Shown here: positions 41,972-50,975 of the stretch, piece by piece
Numbering within the stretch: the stretch's first letter is position 1
Layout: each line of letters opens with the position of its first letter
From: JANXUC01 sp043782485
GTDB lineage: Bacteria > Acidobacteriota > Terriglobia > Terriglobales > Acidobacteriaceae
DNA: 64,000 nucleotides
Direction: 5' to 3'
Assembly: GCA_043782485.1 (NCBI GenBank)
Contig: JAYWAL010000088.1
Span: 16,779 to 80,778 of the forward strand
Translations under genes and position numbers: made by a program
Notes under the pieces: model-generated
The model's input: the letters and a program-made list of their open reading frames with translations, nothing else
Told to the model about the DNA's origin: nothing
Database searches by the model: none

Positions 41972-43156
41972 ATGCGACCTAAATCCTTCCTCAGCGAGAA
42001 AGTCTCCCATTTCTCCGAGTCCGTAATCCGAGAAATGTCTCGTGAGGCCACAAAATACCAAGCCGTAAACCTGGCCCAAGGCTTCCCCGACTTCCCCGCC
42101 CCGGAAGAAGTCAAGCGCGCCGCCCAGGAAGCTGTCGGCAGAGACATCAACCAATACGCCATCACCTGGGGCAGCCGCCACCTCCGCACCGCCATCGCCC
42201 GCCAAATGCAACTCTGGCAGAAAATCACAGTTGACCCGGAAACAGAAATCACCGTCTGCTGCGGTTCCACTGAAGCCATGATGGCATCACTCCTGGCCAC
42301 CACCAACCCCGGCGAAGAAGTCATCATCTTCGAGCCCTACTACGAAAACTACGGCCCTGACACCATTCTTAGCGGCGCGAAACCTCGCTTCGTCAGGCTC
42401 CGCCCACCGGTGACGCCCGATGCTGAGTGGACCTTTGACGAACAAGAACTCCGCGCCGCCTTCCACTCCCACACAAAAGCCATCATCGTCAACACCCCGA
42501 ACAATCCCACCGGCAAAGTATTTTCACAAACAGAACTCGGGCTCATCCGAGACCTTTGCCTTCAGCACAACGTCCTCGCCATCACCGATGAAATCTACGA
42601 ACACATCCTCTACGACAAAGCCAAGCACATTTCCATGATCGAACTCGACGGCATGCGCGACCGCACTATCGTGATTAACGGCATGTCGAAAACCTACAGC
42701 GTCACCGGATGGCGCGTCGGATGGGCCGTCGCCCCGCCGCTGATCACCGACGCCATCCGCAAAGTACACGACTTCCTGACGGTTGGCGCTCCCGCCCCTC
42801 TGCAAGAGGCCGGAGCCGCCGCACTCAGCCTCCCGCCCGCCTATTATGACGAGCTAAAAACTCGCTACCTCGCCCGTCGCGACCATCTAATGCCAATCTT
42901 GGAACGTGCTGGCTTCCACTGCTATCGCCCCCGCGGCGCCTACTACGTCATGACCGACATCTCAGCCTTCGGCTCCCCTGACGATCGCGCCTTCGCCCAC
43001 CATCTGGTAAAAGAGATCGGCGTCGCCTGCGTTCCTGGCTCGAGCTTCTACAACGACCCCCGCGACGGCGCCACGAAGGTCCGCTTTGCTTTCTGCAAGC
43101 GCGAACAGACCATCAACGCTGCGGCGGAGAGGCTGAGCCAGCTTCGCAAAGCCTAA
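41972..43156 (+). CDS. Class I PLP-dependent aminotransferase (kynurenine/methionine aminotransferase-like)
   Basis: The 394-residue enzyme shows AVNLAQGFPDFPAPEEVKRAA, YAITWGSRHLRTAIA, the PLP phosphate region CGSTEAMMASLLAT, FEPYYENYGPD, TPNNPTGKV, ITDEIYEHILYD and the Schiff-base Lys in INGMSKTYSVTGWRVGW. FEPYY plus NLAQGFPDF is typical of the kynurenine-aminotransferase / YbdL-like branch that accepts methionine, glutamine or aromatic amino acids. No Shine-Dalgarno lies before the ATG, consistent with a leaderless transcript. A GTG at 41945 lies in a repeat and is rejected. Confidence 0.87.
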   Translation: MRPKSFLSEKVSHFSESVIREMSREATKYQAVNLAQGFPDFPAPEEVKRAAQEAVGRDINQYAITWGSRHLRTAIARQMQLWQKITVDPETEITVCCGSTEAMMASLLATTNPGEEVIIFEPYYENYGPDTILSGAKPRFVRLRPPVTPDAEWTFDEQELRAAFHSHTKAIIVNTPNNPTGKVFSQTELGLIRDLCLQHNVLAITDEIYEHILYDKAKHISMIELDGMRDRTIVINGMSKTYSVTGWRVGWAVAPPLITDAIRKVHDFLTVGAPAPLQEAGAAALSLPPAYYDELKTRYLARRDHLMPILERAGFHCYRPRGAYYVMTDISAFGSPDDRAFAHHLVKEIGVACVPGSSFYNDPRDGATKVRFAFCKREQTINAAAERLSQLRKA

Positions 43157-43286
43157 CTGCCGGGTGCAGTCTGGCACGATTGGGCCATAAGTTTACCACT
43201 CGGATGGTCCTTGCAGACTCAATTTCCACCGCTTTCTGCGTTATACTCGCGTGCAGGAAGCAGAATTATTCCATAGGATTCAGCAT

Positions 43287-43571
43287 ATGTCGGCAAAACC
43301 GGAAGCTCTTGACTTTGAAATTCCCGCGGATGATTTCCAGGCCCTTGAAGAAAAGGTCTATCGCACCGTGGAAATGCTGAAAGCAGCCCGCGAAGCGAAA
43401 ATCTCCGCCGAGCGTGACTCGCTCCGCCTGCGCGAGCAACTTGATGTGCGCGAGGAAGAACTGGAGCGGCTCAAGCGCGAAATGATCAAGCTTCGCAAGG
43501 ATCGTGAAGAAGTTCGTTCCAGAGTGGAAAGAATGATGCGTCAAATCGAGGACGTTGCAGCCGCCAGCTAA
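43287..43571 (+). CDS. Coiled-coil protein, probable ZapB-like division factor
   Basis: The protein has 94 residues, almost entirely one coiled coil (about 15-90: ALEEKVYRTVEMLKAAREAK, LREQLDVREEELERLKREMI). An AGGA precedes the ATG at 43287. It lies 28 bases before zapA, the position in which small coiled-coil partners of ZapA commonly occur. No other domain is present. Identification as ZapB-like rests on shape and context only. Confidence 0.72.
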   Translation: MSAKPEALDFEIPADDFQALEEKVYRTVEMLKAAREAKISAERDSLRLREQLDVREEELERLKREMIKLRKDREEVRSRVERMMRQIEDVAAAS

Positions 43572-43599
43572 ATACCAATCGGGCCACAAAGGAAAACAT

Positions 43600-43917
43600 A
43601 TGGCATCGGTCCCGTCAGAATCCGTTCCCAGCGTTCGGGTGGAAATCTTCGATCAGGTCTACAACCTTCGCGGCACCGACCCCGCCTATATCATGCAGCT
43701 GGCCGAGTACGTCGATGCCAAGATGCGCGCCGTTGCGTCGCAAACGAGTACGGTCGATACCATCCGTCTGGCCGTTCTTGCCGCCCTCAACATTGCCGAC
43801 GAGCACCACATGCTGTTGCAAAAAAACTCTGGCTCGACTTCCGACTACACCAAGCGCGCCAAATCTCTGGCTCGCGTCCTGGATGAGGTTCTTGAGCCCG
43901 CGCGCCGCACCGGGTAG
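43600..43917 (+). CDS. zapA: Cell division protein ZapA
   Basis: ZapA crosslinks FtsZ filaments at the division ring. The 105-residue protein has the small N-terminal beta domain (VRVEIFDQVYNLRGTDPAYIMQLAEYVDAKMRAVA) followed by helices (TIRLAVLAALNIADEHHMLLQ). AAAGGA precedes the ATG at 43600. Its stop codon is 2 bases from the convergent alaS stop, leaving no room for a terminator or for a 6S RNA gene, which often follows zapA. Confidence 0.9.
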   Translation: MASVPSESVPSVRVEIFDQVYNLRGTDPAYIMQLAEYVDAKMRAVASQTSTVDTIRLAVLAALNIADEHHMLLQKNSGSTSDYTKRAKSLARVLDEVLEPARRTG

Positions 43918-43919
43918 TG

Positions 43920-46709
43920 CTACGCCATACCCTCCACTACCCCGTACACCTCTCCCAACGCCGCATCCAGCGCTCCGGCATCTTTCCCGCCAGCCTCCGC
44001 CATATCTGGACGCCCGCCGCCTTTTCCGCCCACCCTCTGCGCGATGGGCGCGATTATTTTGCCCGCCTGCACCCGCGAGGTTAGGTCTTTGGTCACCGCC
44101 ACAATCAGCGATACGCCACCGTCGCTTTCCGAACGAAGATCGGCAGATCCCAGAACCACCACGCCGGAGCCGATCTTATCGCGCAGCTGATCGACCAGGG
44201 TCCGCATCTGCGCTCGTTCCAAATTGTCGACGCGATGCGCCAGCACCTTCACGCCCTTGACCAGCTTGATCTTGTCCTCGACTGACGCCACCGAAGACGA
44301 CGCCGACTTCATTCGTACCTGATCCAACTCCCGCGTCAGCCGCTTAATTTCGGCATCTTTCCTGTCCAGCTCCCCGCGCAGCGCCTCCGCAGGAGACGCT
44401 GCCTTCGTAGCCAACCCCGCCACCACGGCTCCCAAAGCATGATCCTGACGAAAATGTTCCAGCGACCTCTCCCCAGCCACAGCTTCAATCCGCCGCACGC
44501 CCGACGACACGCTCCCTTCGCTCAAAATCTTGATCAGCCCAATCTCGCCGGTCGCACCCGTGTGCGTTCCGCCGCAAAGCTCGGTGGAAAAGTCTCCAAT
44601 TTTCACCACACGAACCTTATCGCCATATTTCTCGCCAAACAGGGCCATGGCTTTGTATTCATTCACCGCCTGATCGATAGGCACGTCCACGAGTACGTCC
44701 ACTTTCTCGTTCCGTAACACTTCCTTGTTGATGATGTCTTCAATGTCCTGCAACTCGCTATCTTCCACCCCGGCAAAATGCGAAAAATCAAACCGCAAAT
44801 GCCCCGGATGCACCAGCGACCCCGCCTGCTTCACATGCTTGCCCAAAACTTCCCGCAACCCAGCTTGCAGCAAATGCGTCGCCGTATGATGCCGCATCGT
44901 GGATTTTCTAATTTCTATATCTACAACAGCATCTACTGTATCGCCTAGGCGAACCTCCTGTCTGGCCACAACTTTGTGCGCCCGGACACCCGTTACGGGC
45001 GAGTAACAGCTCACGACCTCGGCGACAACAGTGTTGTGATCGCGGCTGTAAAACAATCCGCGATCCCCCACTTGCCCGCCCGATTCAGCATAGAAAGGTG
45101 TATGGTCCAGGATGACCTCGCCGTCTTCGCCCGCTATGAGCTGTTGTACACCCTGCCCTCCTTTCAGCAAGGCCAGCACATCACAACCAAACGAGGCAGT
45201 TTGGCCGTAGCCTTCAAATTCGGATTTCGGAAGACTCTGATAAACCGGATTGGCTGTCTGCTTGGCCGCACCTTTCCAGGAGGCGCGAGCCCGAGATTTC
45301 TGTTCCTCCATCGCCCGGTCAAAACCCTCTTTGTCGAACTCAACCCCCTGGTCACGTGCCGCATCTTGCATGAAATCCAGTGGCATTCCGAACGTGTCAT
45401 AGAGCTTGAAAGCAACATCTCCAAAGAGCACTCTTTTTCCAAGCGCGGCGTCCAGTTCCACTTCAAGGTTCTTATGCCCCTGATGTAGAGGGGTAACCGC
45501 GCTGATCTCTTCTTCCAGTTTCCGCAGCCCCACGTCCAGCGTATTGGCAAACCGAGTCTCTTCCGCCAACACCGTCTTCGCCACCCGCTCCGCCGTCTCT
45601 TTCAATTCCGGATAAGCATCCTGCATCAAATCCCGCACAGCGAAGACCATTTGCGAAAGGAACGGCTGCGTCATACCCAGCAAACGCCCATGCGTAATCG
45701 CCCGCCGGATAATCTTGCGCAACACATAGTTCCGGCCCTCATTCCCCGGGATCACTCCGTCGGAAATCAAAAACGTCGCCGCACGCGCGTGGTCTGCGAT
45801 CACCCGAAGAGAAGCGGCGGATTGTGCGGAGCTTCGCTCCGTTGGACGGCCGGGGGCGGCCGTCCCCACGCGATCCTCGTTGGTTGTGAGTTCCGCCGCC
45901 CGCTCAATCAGCGGCGTGAACAAATCCGTCTCGTAATTCGAAATGACGCCCTGCAACACCGCCGCCACCCGCTCCAACCCCATCCCAGTATCAATCGAAG
46001 GCTTGGGCAGCGGGAAATAACCCATCAGGGTTTTGTCTTCCACTCTCGGCTGACGGTTGAATTGCATAAACACTAAATTCCAAATCTCAACGTACCGTCC
46101 ACATTCGCAGCCAAAATTGCAATCCGTGTGCCCAGCATCGCTCGCCGCCACGCCCATGTCATAGTGAATCTCACTGCAAGGCCCGCACGGACCCGTATCC
46201 CCCATCTGCCAAAAGTTATCCTTCATTCCCATGGCAAAGATGCGATCTTTCGGCACGCCAGCTGTAAGCCAGAGCTGTTCAGCCTCGTCGTCACGAGGTA
46301 TACCGTCAGCGCCTTCAAAAATCGTGACGTACAACTTCCCCTTCTCAATCCCAAACCACTCCGGCGCGGTAATCAATTCCCACGCATACGCCACCGCATC
46401 CTTCTTAAAATAATCCCCAAACGAAAAATTCCCGAGCATCTCAAAAAACGTATGGTGCCGGTTCGTAAACCCAACATTCTCCAGGTCATTATGCTTCCCG
46501 CCCGCGCGTACACACTTCTGCGAAGTCGTCGCCCGCGAATACCCGCGATTCTCCAGCCCAAGAAATACATCCTTAAACTGGTTCATCCCAGCGTTGGTGA
46601 ACAGCAAAGTAGGGTCGTTCTGAGGAACCAGCGACGACGAATGCACTTCCTTGTGCCCTTTTTGCACAAAGAAGTCCAGGAATTTGCGACGAATGTCTGA
46701 GCCTGTCAT
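43920..46709 (-). CDS. alaS: Alanine-tRNA ligase
   Basis: The 929-residue enzyme starts MTGSDIRRKFLDFFVQKGHKEVHSSSLVPQNDPTLLFTNAGMNQFKD, the class II core. GMGLERVAAVLQ and SLRVIADHARAATFLISDGV follow. The editing domain holds HHTATHLLQAGLREVLG and the zinc-binding CGGTHTGATGEIG, and a C-Ala domain completes it. The ATG at 46709 has GAGGTG upstream. Residues about 281-298 (VGTAAPGRPTERSSAQSA) form an extra segment between two well-conserved blocks. It is encoded by a copy of a dispersed palindromic element (45818-45869) in frame. The gene is convergent with zapA and divergent from a lipoprotein gene. Confidence 0.96.
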   Translation of the reverse strand: MTGSDIRRKFLDFFVQKGHKEVHSSSLVPQNDPTLLFTNAGMNQFKDVFLGLENRGYSRATTSQKCVRAGGKHNDLENVGFTNRHHTFFEMLGNFSFGDYFKKDAVAYAWELITAPEWFGIEKGKLYVTIFEGADGIPRDDEAEQLWLTAGVPKDRIFAMGMKDNFWQMGDTGPCGPCSEIHYDMGVAASDAGHTDCNFGCECGRYVEIWNLVFMQFNRQPRVEDKTLMGYFPLPKPSIDTGMGLERVAAVLQGVISNYETDLFTPLIERAAELTTNEDRVGTAAPGRPTERSSAQSAASLRVIADHARAATFLISDGVIPGNEGRNYVLRKIIRRAITHGRLLGMTQPFLSQMVFAVRDLMQDAYPELKETAERVAKTVLAEETRFANTLDVGLRKLEEEISAVTPLHQGHKNLEVELDAALGKRVLFGDVAFKLYDTFGMPLDFMQDAARDQGVEFDKEGFDRAMEEQKSRARASWKGAAKQTANPVYQSLPKSEFEGYGQTASFGCDVLALLKGGQGVQQLIAGEDGEVILDHTPFYAESGGQVGDRGLFYSRDHNTVVAEVVSCYSPVTGVRAHKVVARQEVRLGDTVDAVVDIEIRKSTMRHHTATHLLQAGLREVLGKHVKQAGSLVHPGHLRFDFSHFAGVEDSELQDIEDIINKEVLRNEKVDVLVDVPIDQAVNEYKAMALFGEKYGDKVRVVKIGDFSTELCGGTHTGATGEIGLIKILSEGSVSSGVRRIEAVAGERSLEHFRQDHALGAVVAGLATKAASPAEALRGELDRKDAEIKRLTRELDQVRMKSASSSVASVEDKIKLVKGVKVLAHRVDNLERAQMRTLVDQLRDKIGSGVVVLGSADLRSESDGGVSLIVAVTKDLTSRVQAGKIIAPIAQRVGGKGGGRPDMAEAGGKDAGALDAALGEVYGVVEGMA
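45818..45869 (-). repeat. Two-hairpin dispersed element inserted in frame within alaS
   Basis: CGGAGC-TTC-GCTCCG followed by GGACGGCC...GGCCGTCC matches the plan of the intergenic element at 57374-57424 (CGGAGCTTCGTTCCG then GGGCAGGCG...CGCCTGCCC). Related copies occur at 47956-47999 and near 14753-14785. Here it adds about 18 codons without breaking the frame. Confidence 0.75.
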
Positions 46710-46871
46710 GGGAGTCACACCTCATTCTAAACTACTCACCCATCAGAACTTACCTCTTGGGTGCACCGGTTCGTGGTCGAGTTCTTTGCGACGGAGTGGG
46801 CAAAACCAGGCAACTCCCCAGCCCATCCGCGCCTCTATCTAGATGGCCCAATTCATTTTTCAGGAGACTTT

Positions 46872-47318
46872 ATGTACAAACAATTCGCGCTGGCCACTCT
46901 GCTGGCGCTGGGCCTCACGCTCACCGGTTGTGGAAAGTCCGCGGGCAACATTGATGGGAACTGGGTCGCGAATCTCACCAGCCCCCCAGGCGGAACACCG
47001 GTTTTCGCGTTCCAAACCAATTTCACCGGCAGCGGCGGCGGCGCGTTCACCATCACGAGCCTCAGCTTCACCACGTCCGGCACCTGTTTCAACACCCCGC
47101 CCTTCACGGAAGTCGGCACGGTCAGTCTCACGGGAGACTACAACGGACATGTCACAGGAGCCTTTGGCCTCTCCATTACCACCAAGTTTTCCAGCGGCAC
47201 CAACAACGTTCTGAACCTGACCGGTGCAGTCAAGAACAACACCATTACAGGCACTTGGGTCTTATCCGGCAGCACAGGATGTTCCGGCAACGGCGTTTTC
47301 ACCGCGACCCGCGCTTAA
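46872..47318 (+). CDS. Small secreted lipoprotein
   Basis: The 148-residue protein has a lipoprotein signal peptide ending in the lipobox LTGC (Cys20). The mature part is Gly/Thr/Ser-rich and predicted all-beta (NWVANLTSPPGG, GAFTITSLSFTTSGTCF, GTVSLTGDYNGHVTGAF, ITGTWVLSGSTGC). Two further cysteines near the middle and end could form a disulfide. CAGGAG precedes the ATG. The function is unknown; similar small lipoproteins are common in Acidobacteriota. Confidence 0.8.
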   Translation: MYKQFALATLLALGLTLTGCGKSAGNIDGNWVANLTSPPGGTPVFAFQTNFTGSGGGAFTITSLSFTTSGTCFNTPPFTEVGTVSLTGDYNGHVTGAFGLSITTKFSSGTNNVLNLTGAVKNNTITGTWVLSGSTGCSGNGVFTATRA

Positions 47319-47341
47319 CTGTCCACTGATTCTTCGGAGCT

Positions 47342-47373
47342 ACCGCCCTGGTCGCATCACCGGCCAGGGCGGT
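47342..47373. terminator. Terminator hairpin between lipoprotein gene and recX
   Basis: A perfect 10-bp stem ACCGCCCTGG / CCAGGGCGGT with a 12-base loop lies 23 bases after the lipoprotein stop and 13 bases from the convergent recX stop. The flanking T tract is weak (TGTTCTTG). Confidence 0.65.
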
Positions 47374-47386
47374 GTTCTTGAACTGA

Positions 47387-47935
47387 TTACTGAGGCTGTT
47401 CTTCTCCCTCCAGCGCCGTCAACACTTCTTCATCCACATCCCACTTCTTCAAAATTACAAAAATCGTTTTCGCGCCAAAGCCAGCCCGCATCAGCCCGCG
47501 GAAAATCCTCGCCGCCTGCTTCTGGTCCTCTGGCTTCTTCATCCGCTTGCGACGCAAATACTCTCGCGCCTGCCTTTCCTCATTTACCTCGTCAAACACG
47601 GCCCCAACCGACTTCTCAATCACATCTCCATGTACACCCCGGATTTTCAAATCCGTCTCCACCCGCCGCCGGCCAAACTTTTCGTTGTCCCGCCGGTACG
47701 AGGAAAATGCCGTGGCATACTTCGCGTCATTCAAGTACCCGGCGTCCTTGAGTCGTACCACCACCAAATCCACCAGCGCCTTGCCTAACTCGGTGTCAAT
47801 CTCCACCCGGTTCCGCAATAGTCGCCGCATTTCCGACACCGACCGCATCCGCCGACCCAATGCGCCAACGGCGTACTCATAGAGCGACGCCTCATCCATC
47901 AGCTTCGTCTTTGCGCGCGCAAACGCCATGCCCAC
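47387..47935 (-). CDS. recX: RecX family regulatory protein
   Basis: RecX binds RecA filaments and limits recombination. The 182-residue protein shows the repeated three-helix pattern: LYEYAVGALGRRMRSVSEMRRLLRNR, LVDLVVVRLKDAGYLNDAKYATAFSSYRRDNEKFGRRRVETDLKIRGV and AREYLRRKRMKKPEDQKQAARIFRGLMRAGFGAKTIFVILKKW. The GTG at 47935 has GGTGAG at good spacing; the ATG at 47929 is the alternative. recA is not in the window. recX is usually adjacent to recA, so this gene is displaced. Confidence 0.88.
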   Translation of the reverse strand: MGMAFARAKTKLMDEASLYEYAVGALGRRMRSVSEMRRLLRNRVEIDTELGKALVDLVVVRLKDAGYLNDAKYATAFSSYRRDNEKFGRRRVETDLKIRGVHGDVIEKSVGAVFDEVNEERQAREYLRRKRMKKPEDQKQAARIFRGLMRAGFGAKTIFVILKKWDVDEEVLTALEGEEQPQ

Positions 47936-47955
47936 ATTGTCTCACCACCCGGATT

Positions 47956-48038
47956 CACGTAGGGGCAGGCGGCCTCGCCTGCCCGGCCGAGCGAACGCGA
48001 TGGGGAAACTCTGAACACGTCTTTTTTCAGAGTTTCCC
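47956..48038. repeat. Dispersed element plus 13-bp hairpin upstream of recX
   Basis: GGGCAGGCG-GCCT-CGCCTGCCC (47963-47984) is a reverse-orientation copy of the element at 57374. A separate perfect 13-bp stem (48003-48015 with 48026-48038; GGGAAACTCTGAA / TTCAGAGTTTCCC) lies next to it, on the far side of the pilT terminator. Confidence 0.75.
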
Positions 48039-48052
48039 GCGGATATCGCGCG

Positions 48053-48081
48053 AAAAAAAGGGTGCGTCGGAGAACGCACCC
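48053..48081 (-). terminator. Rho-independent terminator of pilT
   Basis: On the minus strand an 8-bp stem GGGTGCGT/ACGCACCC with a 6-base loop is followed by seven T residues. It starts 35 bases after the pilT stop codon. Confidence 0.9.
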
Positions 48082-48115
48082 CTTGCCGCCATCGGAGGAA
48101 TATCTATGAGAAGTC

Positions 48116-49237
48116 TTACCGGCCAAAGCCCGCCGTCTGCATCGACTGCCGCGACATCTCGCTCGTCGACGCAATTCCCTGCGCCCGCAGTTTGAAGTCG
48201 TCTGCGTTCGAGGCATTCTCCAAGGCCACTTCATATGCAATCAACCCAGCCTGGAACAAATCCCACAGCGATTGATCAAAAGTCTGCATCCCGTACTGCG
48301 ACGTGCCCGCGGCAATGGCTTCGCGAATTGACCGCGTCTTTTCCGGCACTAAAATACACTCGCGGATATACGCCGTGTTGATCATCACCTCAACCGCCGG
48401 AACGCGCCCCTCGGCATCGCAGCGCCGGACGAGCCGTTGACTGACCACAGCCCGCAGGGTAGCCGCCAACTGCAACCGCACCTGCTTCTGCTCCGGAGGC
48501 GGAAATACCGCAATGATTCTGTTAATCGTTTCAATGCAATCCAGCGTGTGCAGCGTGGAAAACACCATGTGGCCTGTCTCGGCCGCATGTAACGCCGTTC
48601 CAATCGTCTCCAAGTCGCGCATTTCGCCGACCAGAATCACGTCGGGATCTTGACGAAGAGAAGCGCGTAGCGCTGTTCCAAAAGACGGTGTATCGACGCC
48701 AATCTCGCGTTGGTTCACGTACCCTTTTTTGTCGCGATGCAGGAATTCGATTGGGTCTTCAATCGTAATAATGTGTTCGGCTCGGGTGGAGTTCACTCGG
48801 TCCAGCATGGCCGCCAGAGTTGTCGATTTACCCGAACCCGTAACCCCTGTTACCAGCACAATGCCGCGCGGCATTTCGCAAATCTGTTCCACAATCTTCG
48901 GTAGGTACAGCTCGTCCAGAGCTCGGATTTTGGTTGGAATCACGCGGAGCACCAACCCTACATTCCCGCGCTGCTGGAACACGTTCACACGGAACCGCCC
49001 CAACCCGGCCACACCGTATGCCATGTCGATTTCGGCAACTTCTTTGAACTTAGCTTTTTGCCGCGCCGACATCATGCTGAACGCCATGCCTAACATATCT
49101 TCAGCCGTGATCCTCGGCTGATCCGTCAGCGGAAACAACTCTCCATCGATTCTCAGATGCGGATAATTTCCAACCTTCAAATGCAAGTCGGAGGCTTTGC
49201 GTTCGGTGGCGATGCGGAGTAGATCGTCAATATTCAT
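48116..49237 (-). CDS. pilT: Type IV pilus retraction ATPase PilT
   Basis: The 373-residue secretion ATPase has an N-terminal PAS-like domain (MNIDDLLRIATERKASDLHLKVG), Walker A GVTGSGKST, the Asp box IITIEDPIEFLH, Walker B DPDVILVGEMRDLET and the His box AAETGHMVFSTLHT. The C-terminal AIRE-like motif of PilT reads SIREAIAAGTSQYGMQTFDQSL. That motif and the single-ATPase context favour PilT over PilB. The gene has its own terminator, and other pil genes are not present. Together with the PilZ proteins it hints at regulated twitching motility. Confidence 0.94.
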   Translation of the reverse strand: MNIDDLLRIATERKASDLHLKVGNYPHLRIDGELFPLTDQPRITAEDMLGMAFSMMSARQKAKFKEVAEIDMAYGVAGLGRFRVNVFQQRGNVGLVLRVIPTKIRALDELYLPKIVEQICEMPRGIVLVTGVTGSGKSTTLAAMLDRVNSTRAEHIITIEDPIEFLHRDKKGYVNQREIGVDTPSFGTALRASLRQDPDVILVGEMRDLETIGTALHAAETGHMVFSTLHTLDCIETINRIIAVFPPPEQKQVRLQLAATLRAVVSQRLVRRCDAEGRVPAVEVMINTAYIRECILVPEKTRSIREAIAAGTSQYGMQTFDQSLWDLFQAGLIAYEVALENASNADDFKLRAQGIASTSEMSRQSMQTAGFGR

Positions 49238-49350
49238 TGCGGAGTTATGCCCCCAGGTTGGCTGTTCGTATCATCAAGCCAATGGGCACTCGAAGGAAGA
49301 TGACTGAAGTAATGGGCCTTCTGCCGCAGAATGGGCCAAAAATGCGGCAG

Positions 49351-49375
49351 AAAAAGCCGCCCCTGGCGGGGCGGC
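49351..49375 (-). terminator. Rho-independent terminator of the DinB-family gene
   Basis: On the minus strand GCCGCCCC-GCCA-GGGGCGGC is followed by TTTTT (49351-49355). It begins about 23 bases after the stop of the DinB-family gene. A second 8-bp stem (CTGCCGCA/TGCGGCAG, 49321-49350) follows. Confidence 0.88.
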
Positions 49376-49397
49376 ATGGTTGCGATGGCGGTTGATC

Positions 49398-49910
49398 CTA
49401 GGCGGCGCGACCGGAGTCGTCTGCGCTGGGACCATAAATACTGGGAACCTTCGCGCCCATGGGACGCAAGTACACAGCGAGTTCGCCGCGGTGGTGAACG
49501 CTATGTCCGTAAAGAAAGTTCAAGTACAAAGCAGCGGGTAAGTTGAACATGTCGAAGAATTTGACCGGCGTCAGGAGCTGTTCGGCGGTCATCGCCTGAA
49601 CGCGTGCCAAAGCCCGCTGAAAGTTGCTGTCGTACCACTTGACGATTTCGGCGGTCGTTGCTGGAGCGGGGCCCGCCTGGGTATTGAAATTCAGATTGGC
49701 AATGCCATCGAGAAACTTGACGTCCTCGGCGGCCAAATGCCAAGCAAGTTCTTTCGCGGTCCGGGCCTTGGGATCGGGGCGATAGTCGTGTCCGGAATCA
49801 GGCACGGCAGCAAGCACCTTCTTTGTGGTCTGCAATTCCATTTGCAGTCCGCCCAGGGTCATGTCGCGGAAGGTGAGGATAAATTCGGGCGTGAGATTGG
49901 GCTGGTTCAT
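49398..49910 (-). CDS. DinB-family putative metal-dependent hydrolase/transferase
   Basis: The 170-residue protein fits the DinB four-helix bundle: TLGGLQMELQTTKKVLAAVPDSGHDYRPDPKARTAKELAWHLA, with metal-ligand histidines in ELAWHLAAED and in the late GHSVHHRGELAVYLRPMG. The family includes thiol transferases and many uncharacterised stress proteins. AAGGAG precedes the ATG. It lies 69 bases downstream of ilvE on the same strand. Confidence 0.85.
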   Translation of the reverse strand: MNQPNLTPEFILTFRDMTLGGLQMELQTTKKVLAAVPDSGHDYRPDPKARTAKELAWHLAAEDVKFLDGIANLNFNTQAGPAPATTAEIVKWYDSNFQRALARVQAMTAEQLLTPVKFFDMFNLPAALYLNFLYGHSVHHRGELAVYLRPMGAKVPSIYGPSADDSGRAA

Positions 49911-49979
49911 CGGAACTCCTTAAACAATAAAATTGAAGCACATTTCTGTGCCCCAAGAGCTTACCAGTTTCCAGTGCGC

Positions 49980-50933
49980 CTAGACCCCAACGGGCTGCTT
50001 CGCGTCGACTCCCACCAGCACCGGTGTGAGCCAATTGAATCGGTCTTTGGCTTTACCTTGGACAATCTCCATAAACGCCTTTTGCAGAGTCTTCGAAATC
50101 GGACCCATCTTGCCGTTGCCTACATTGATGCGGTCGACGGAAAGGATTGGCGTAAGCTCGGCCGCCGTGCCGGTGAAGAAGACTTCGTCGGCAATATAGA
50201 GCATTTCGCGCGGAATCGGCTCTTGCGAAATTGGGATGCCAGCTTCACGGGCCAGCGTGAGTACGGAGTCGCGGGTAATGCCGGGAAGCACTGAATTGCC
50301 GAGCGGAGCGGTGATGATTTGGCCGTTCCTCACTACAAACAGATTTGCTCCCGAAGCCTCGCTGATGTAGCCGTTCGAATCGAGCGCGATCCCCTCAGCG
50401 TAACCGTTCACCACGGCTTCCATCTTGATCAGCTGCGAGTTCATGTAGTTGGCGCCAGCCTTGGCCATGGCGGGCAGCGTATTCGGGGCCAGCCGCGTCC
50501 ACGACGAAACACAGGCGGCAACACCCTCGTCGCCCTCGGCACCCAGGTACTTGCCCCAGGGATAGTTCGCCATGTACACCTCAGTGGGCGAACCGAAGGG
50601 ATTCACGCCCACCTCGCCGTAGCCCCGAAATACTACAGGGCGAATGTAGCAGGGCCACTCTTTGTTAGCGGCAATCAACTGCGACATCCCGGCGATCAAC
50701 TGGTCGCGCGTGTAGTCAAGGTCAATCCGGTAAATACGGGCCGAATCCAGCAGCCGCTGCATGTGCTCTTTGGCCCTGAAAATCGCGGGTCCGCTTTGCG
50801 GCGCATAGCACCGAATACCCTCAAATACCGAGGATCCGTAGTGCACCACGTGCGACATCACGTGAATATTGGCGCTCTCCCAAGGAATAAGCTTGCCGTT
50901 ATGCCAGATGCTTTCAGTCTTTTGAATGGCCAC
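49980..50933 (-). CDS. ilvE: Branched-chain amino acid aminotransferase
   Basis: IlvE transaminates Leu, Ile and Val with 2-oxoglutarate. This 317-residue class IV PLP enzyme shows HVVHYGSSVFEGIRCY, the Arg-containing YIRPVVFRGYGEVGVNP, the lysine region PAMAKAGANYMNSQLIKMEA, GYISEASGANLFVV and PGITRDSVLTLA. The start is GTG with GGAGG 7 bases upstream. It is unlinked to the leu operon 5-10 kb away but serves the same pathway. Confidence 0.93.
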   Translation of the reverse strand: MAIQKTESIWHNGKLIPWESANIHVMSHVVHYGSSVFEGIRCYAPQSGPAIFRAKEHMQRLLDSARIYRIDLDYTRDQLIAGMSQLIAANKEWPCYIRPVVFRGYGEVGVNPFGSPTEVYMANYPWGKYLGAEGDEGVAACVSSWTRLAPNTLPAMAKAGANYMNSQLIKMEAVVNGYAEGIALDSNGYISEASGANLFVVRNGQIITAPLGNSVLPGITRDSVLTLAREAGIPISQEPIPREMLYIADEVFFTGTAAELTPILSVDRINVGNGKMGPISKTLQKAFMEIVQGKAKDRFNWLTPVLVGVDAKQPVGV

Positions 50934-50975
50934 GTAGACACCTCCAACTGCTCTGGAGAAATTATAGCTGAGGGG

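Noticed and set aside
43917..43920. 6S RNA downstream of zapA, a common location
   Set aside because: Only two bases separate the zapA and alaS stop codons, so there is no room.
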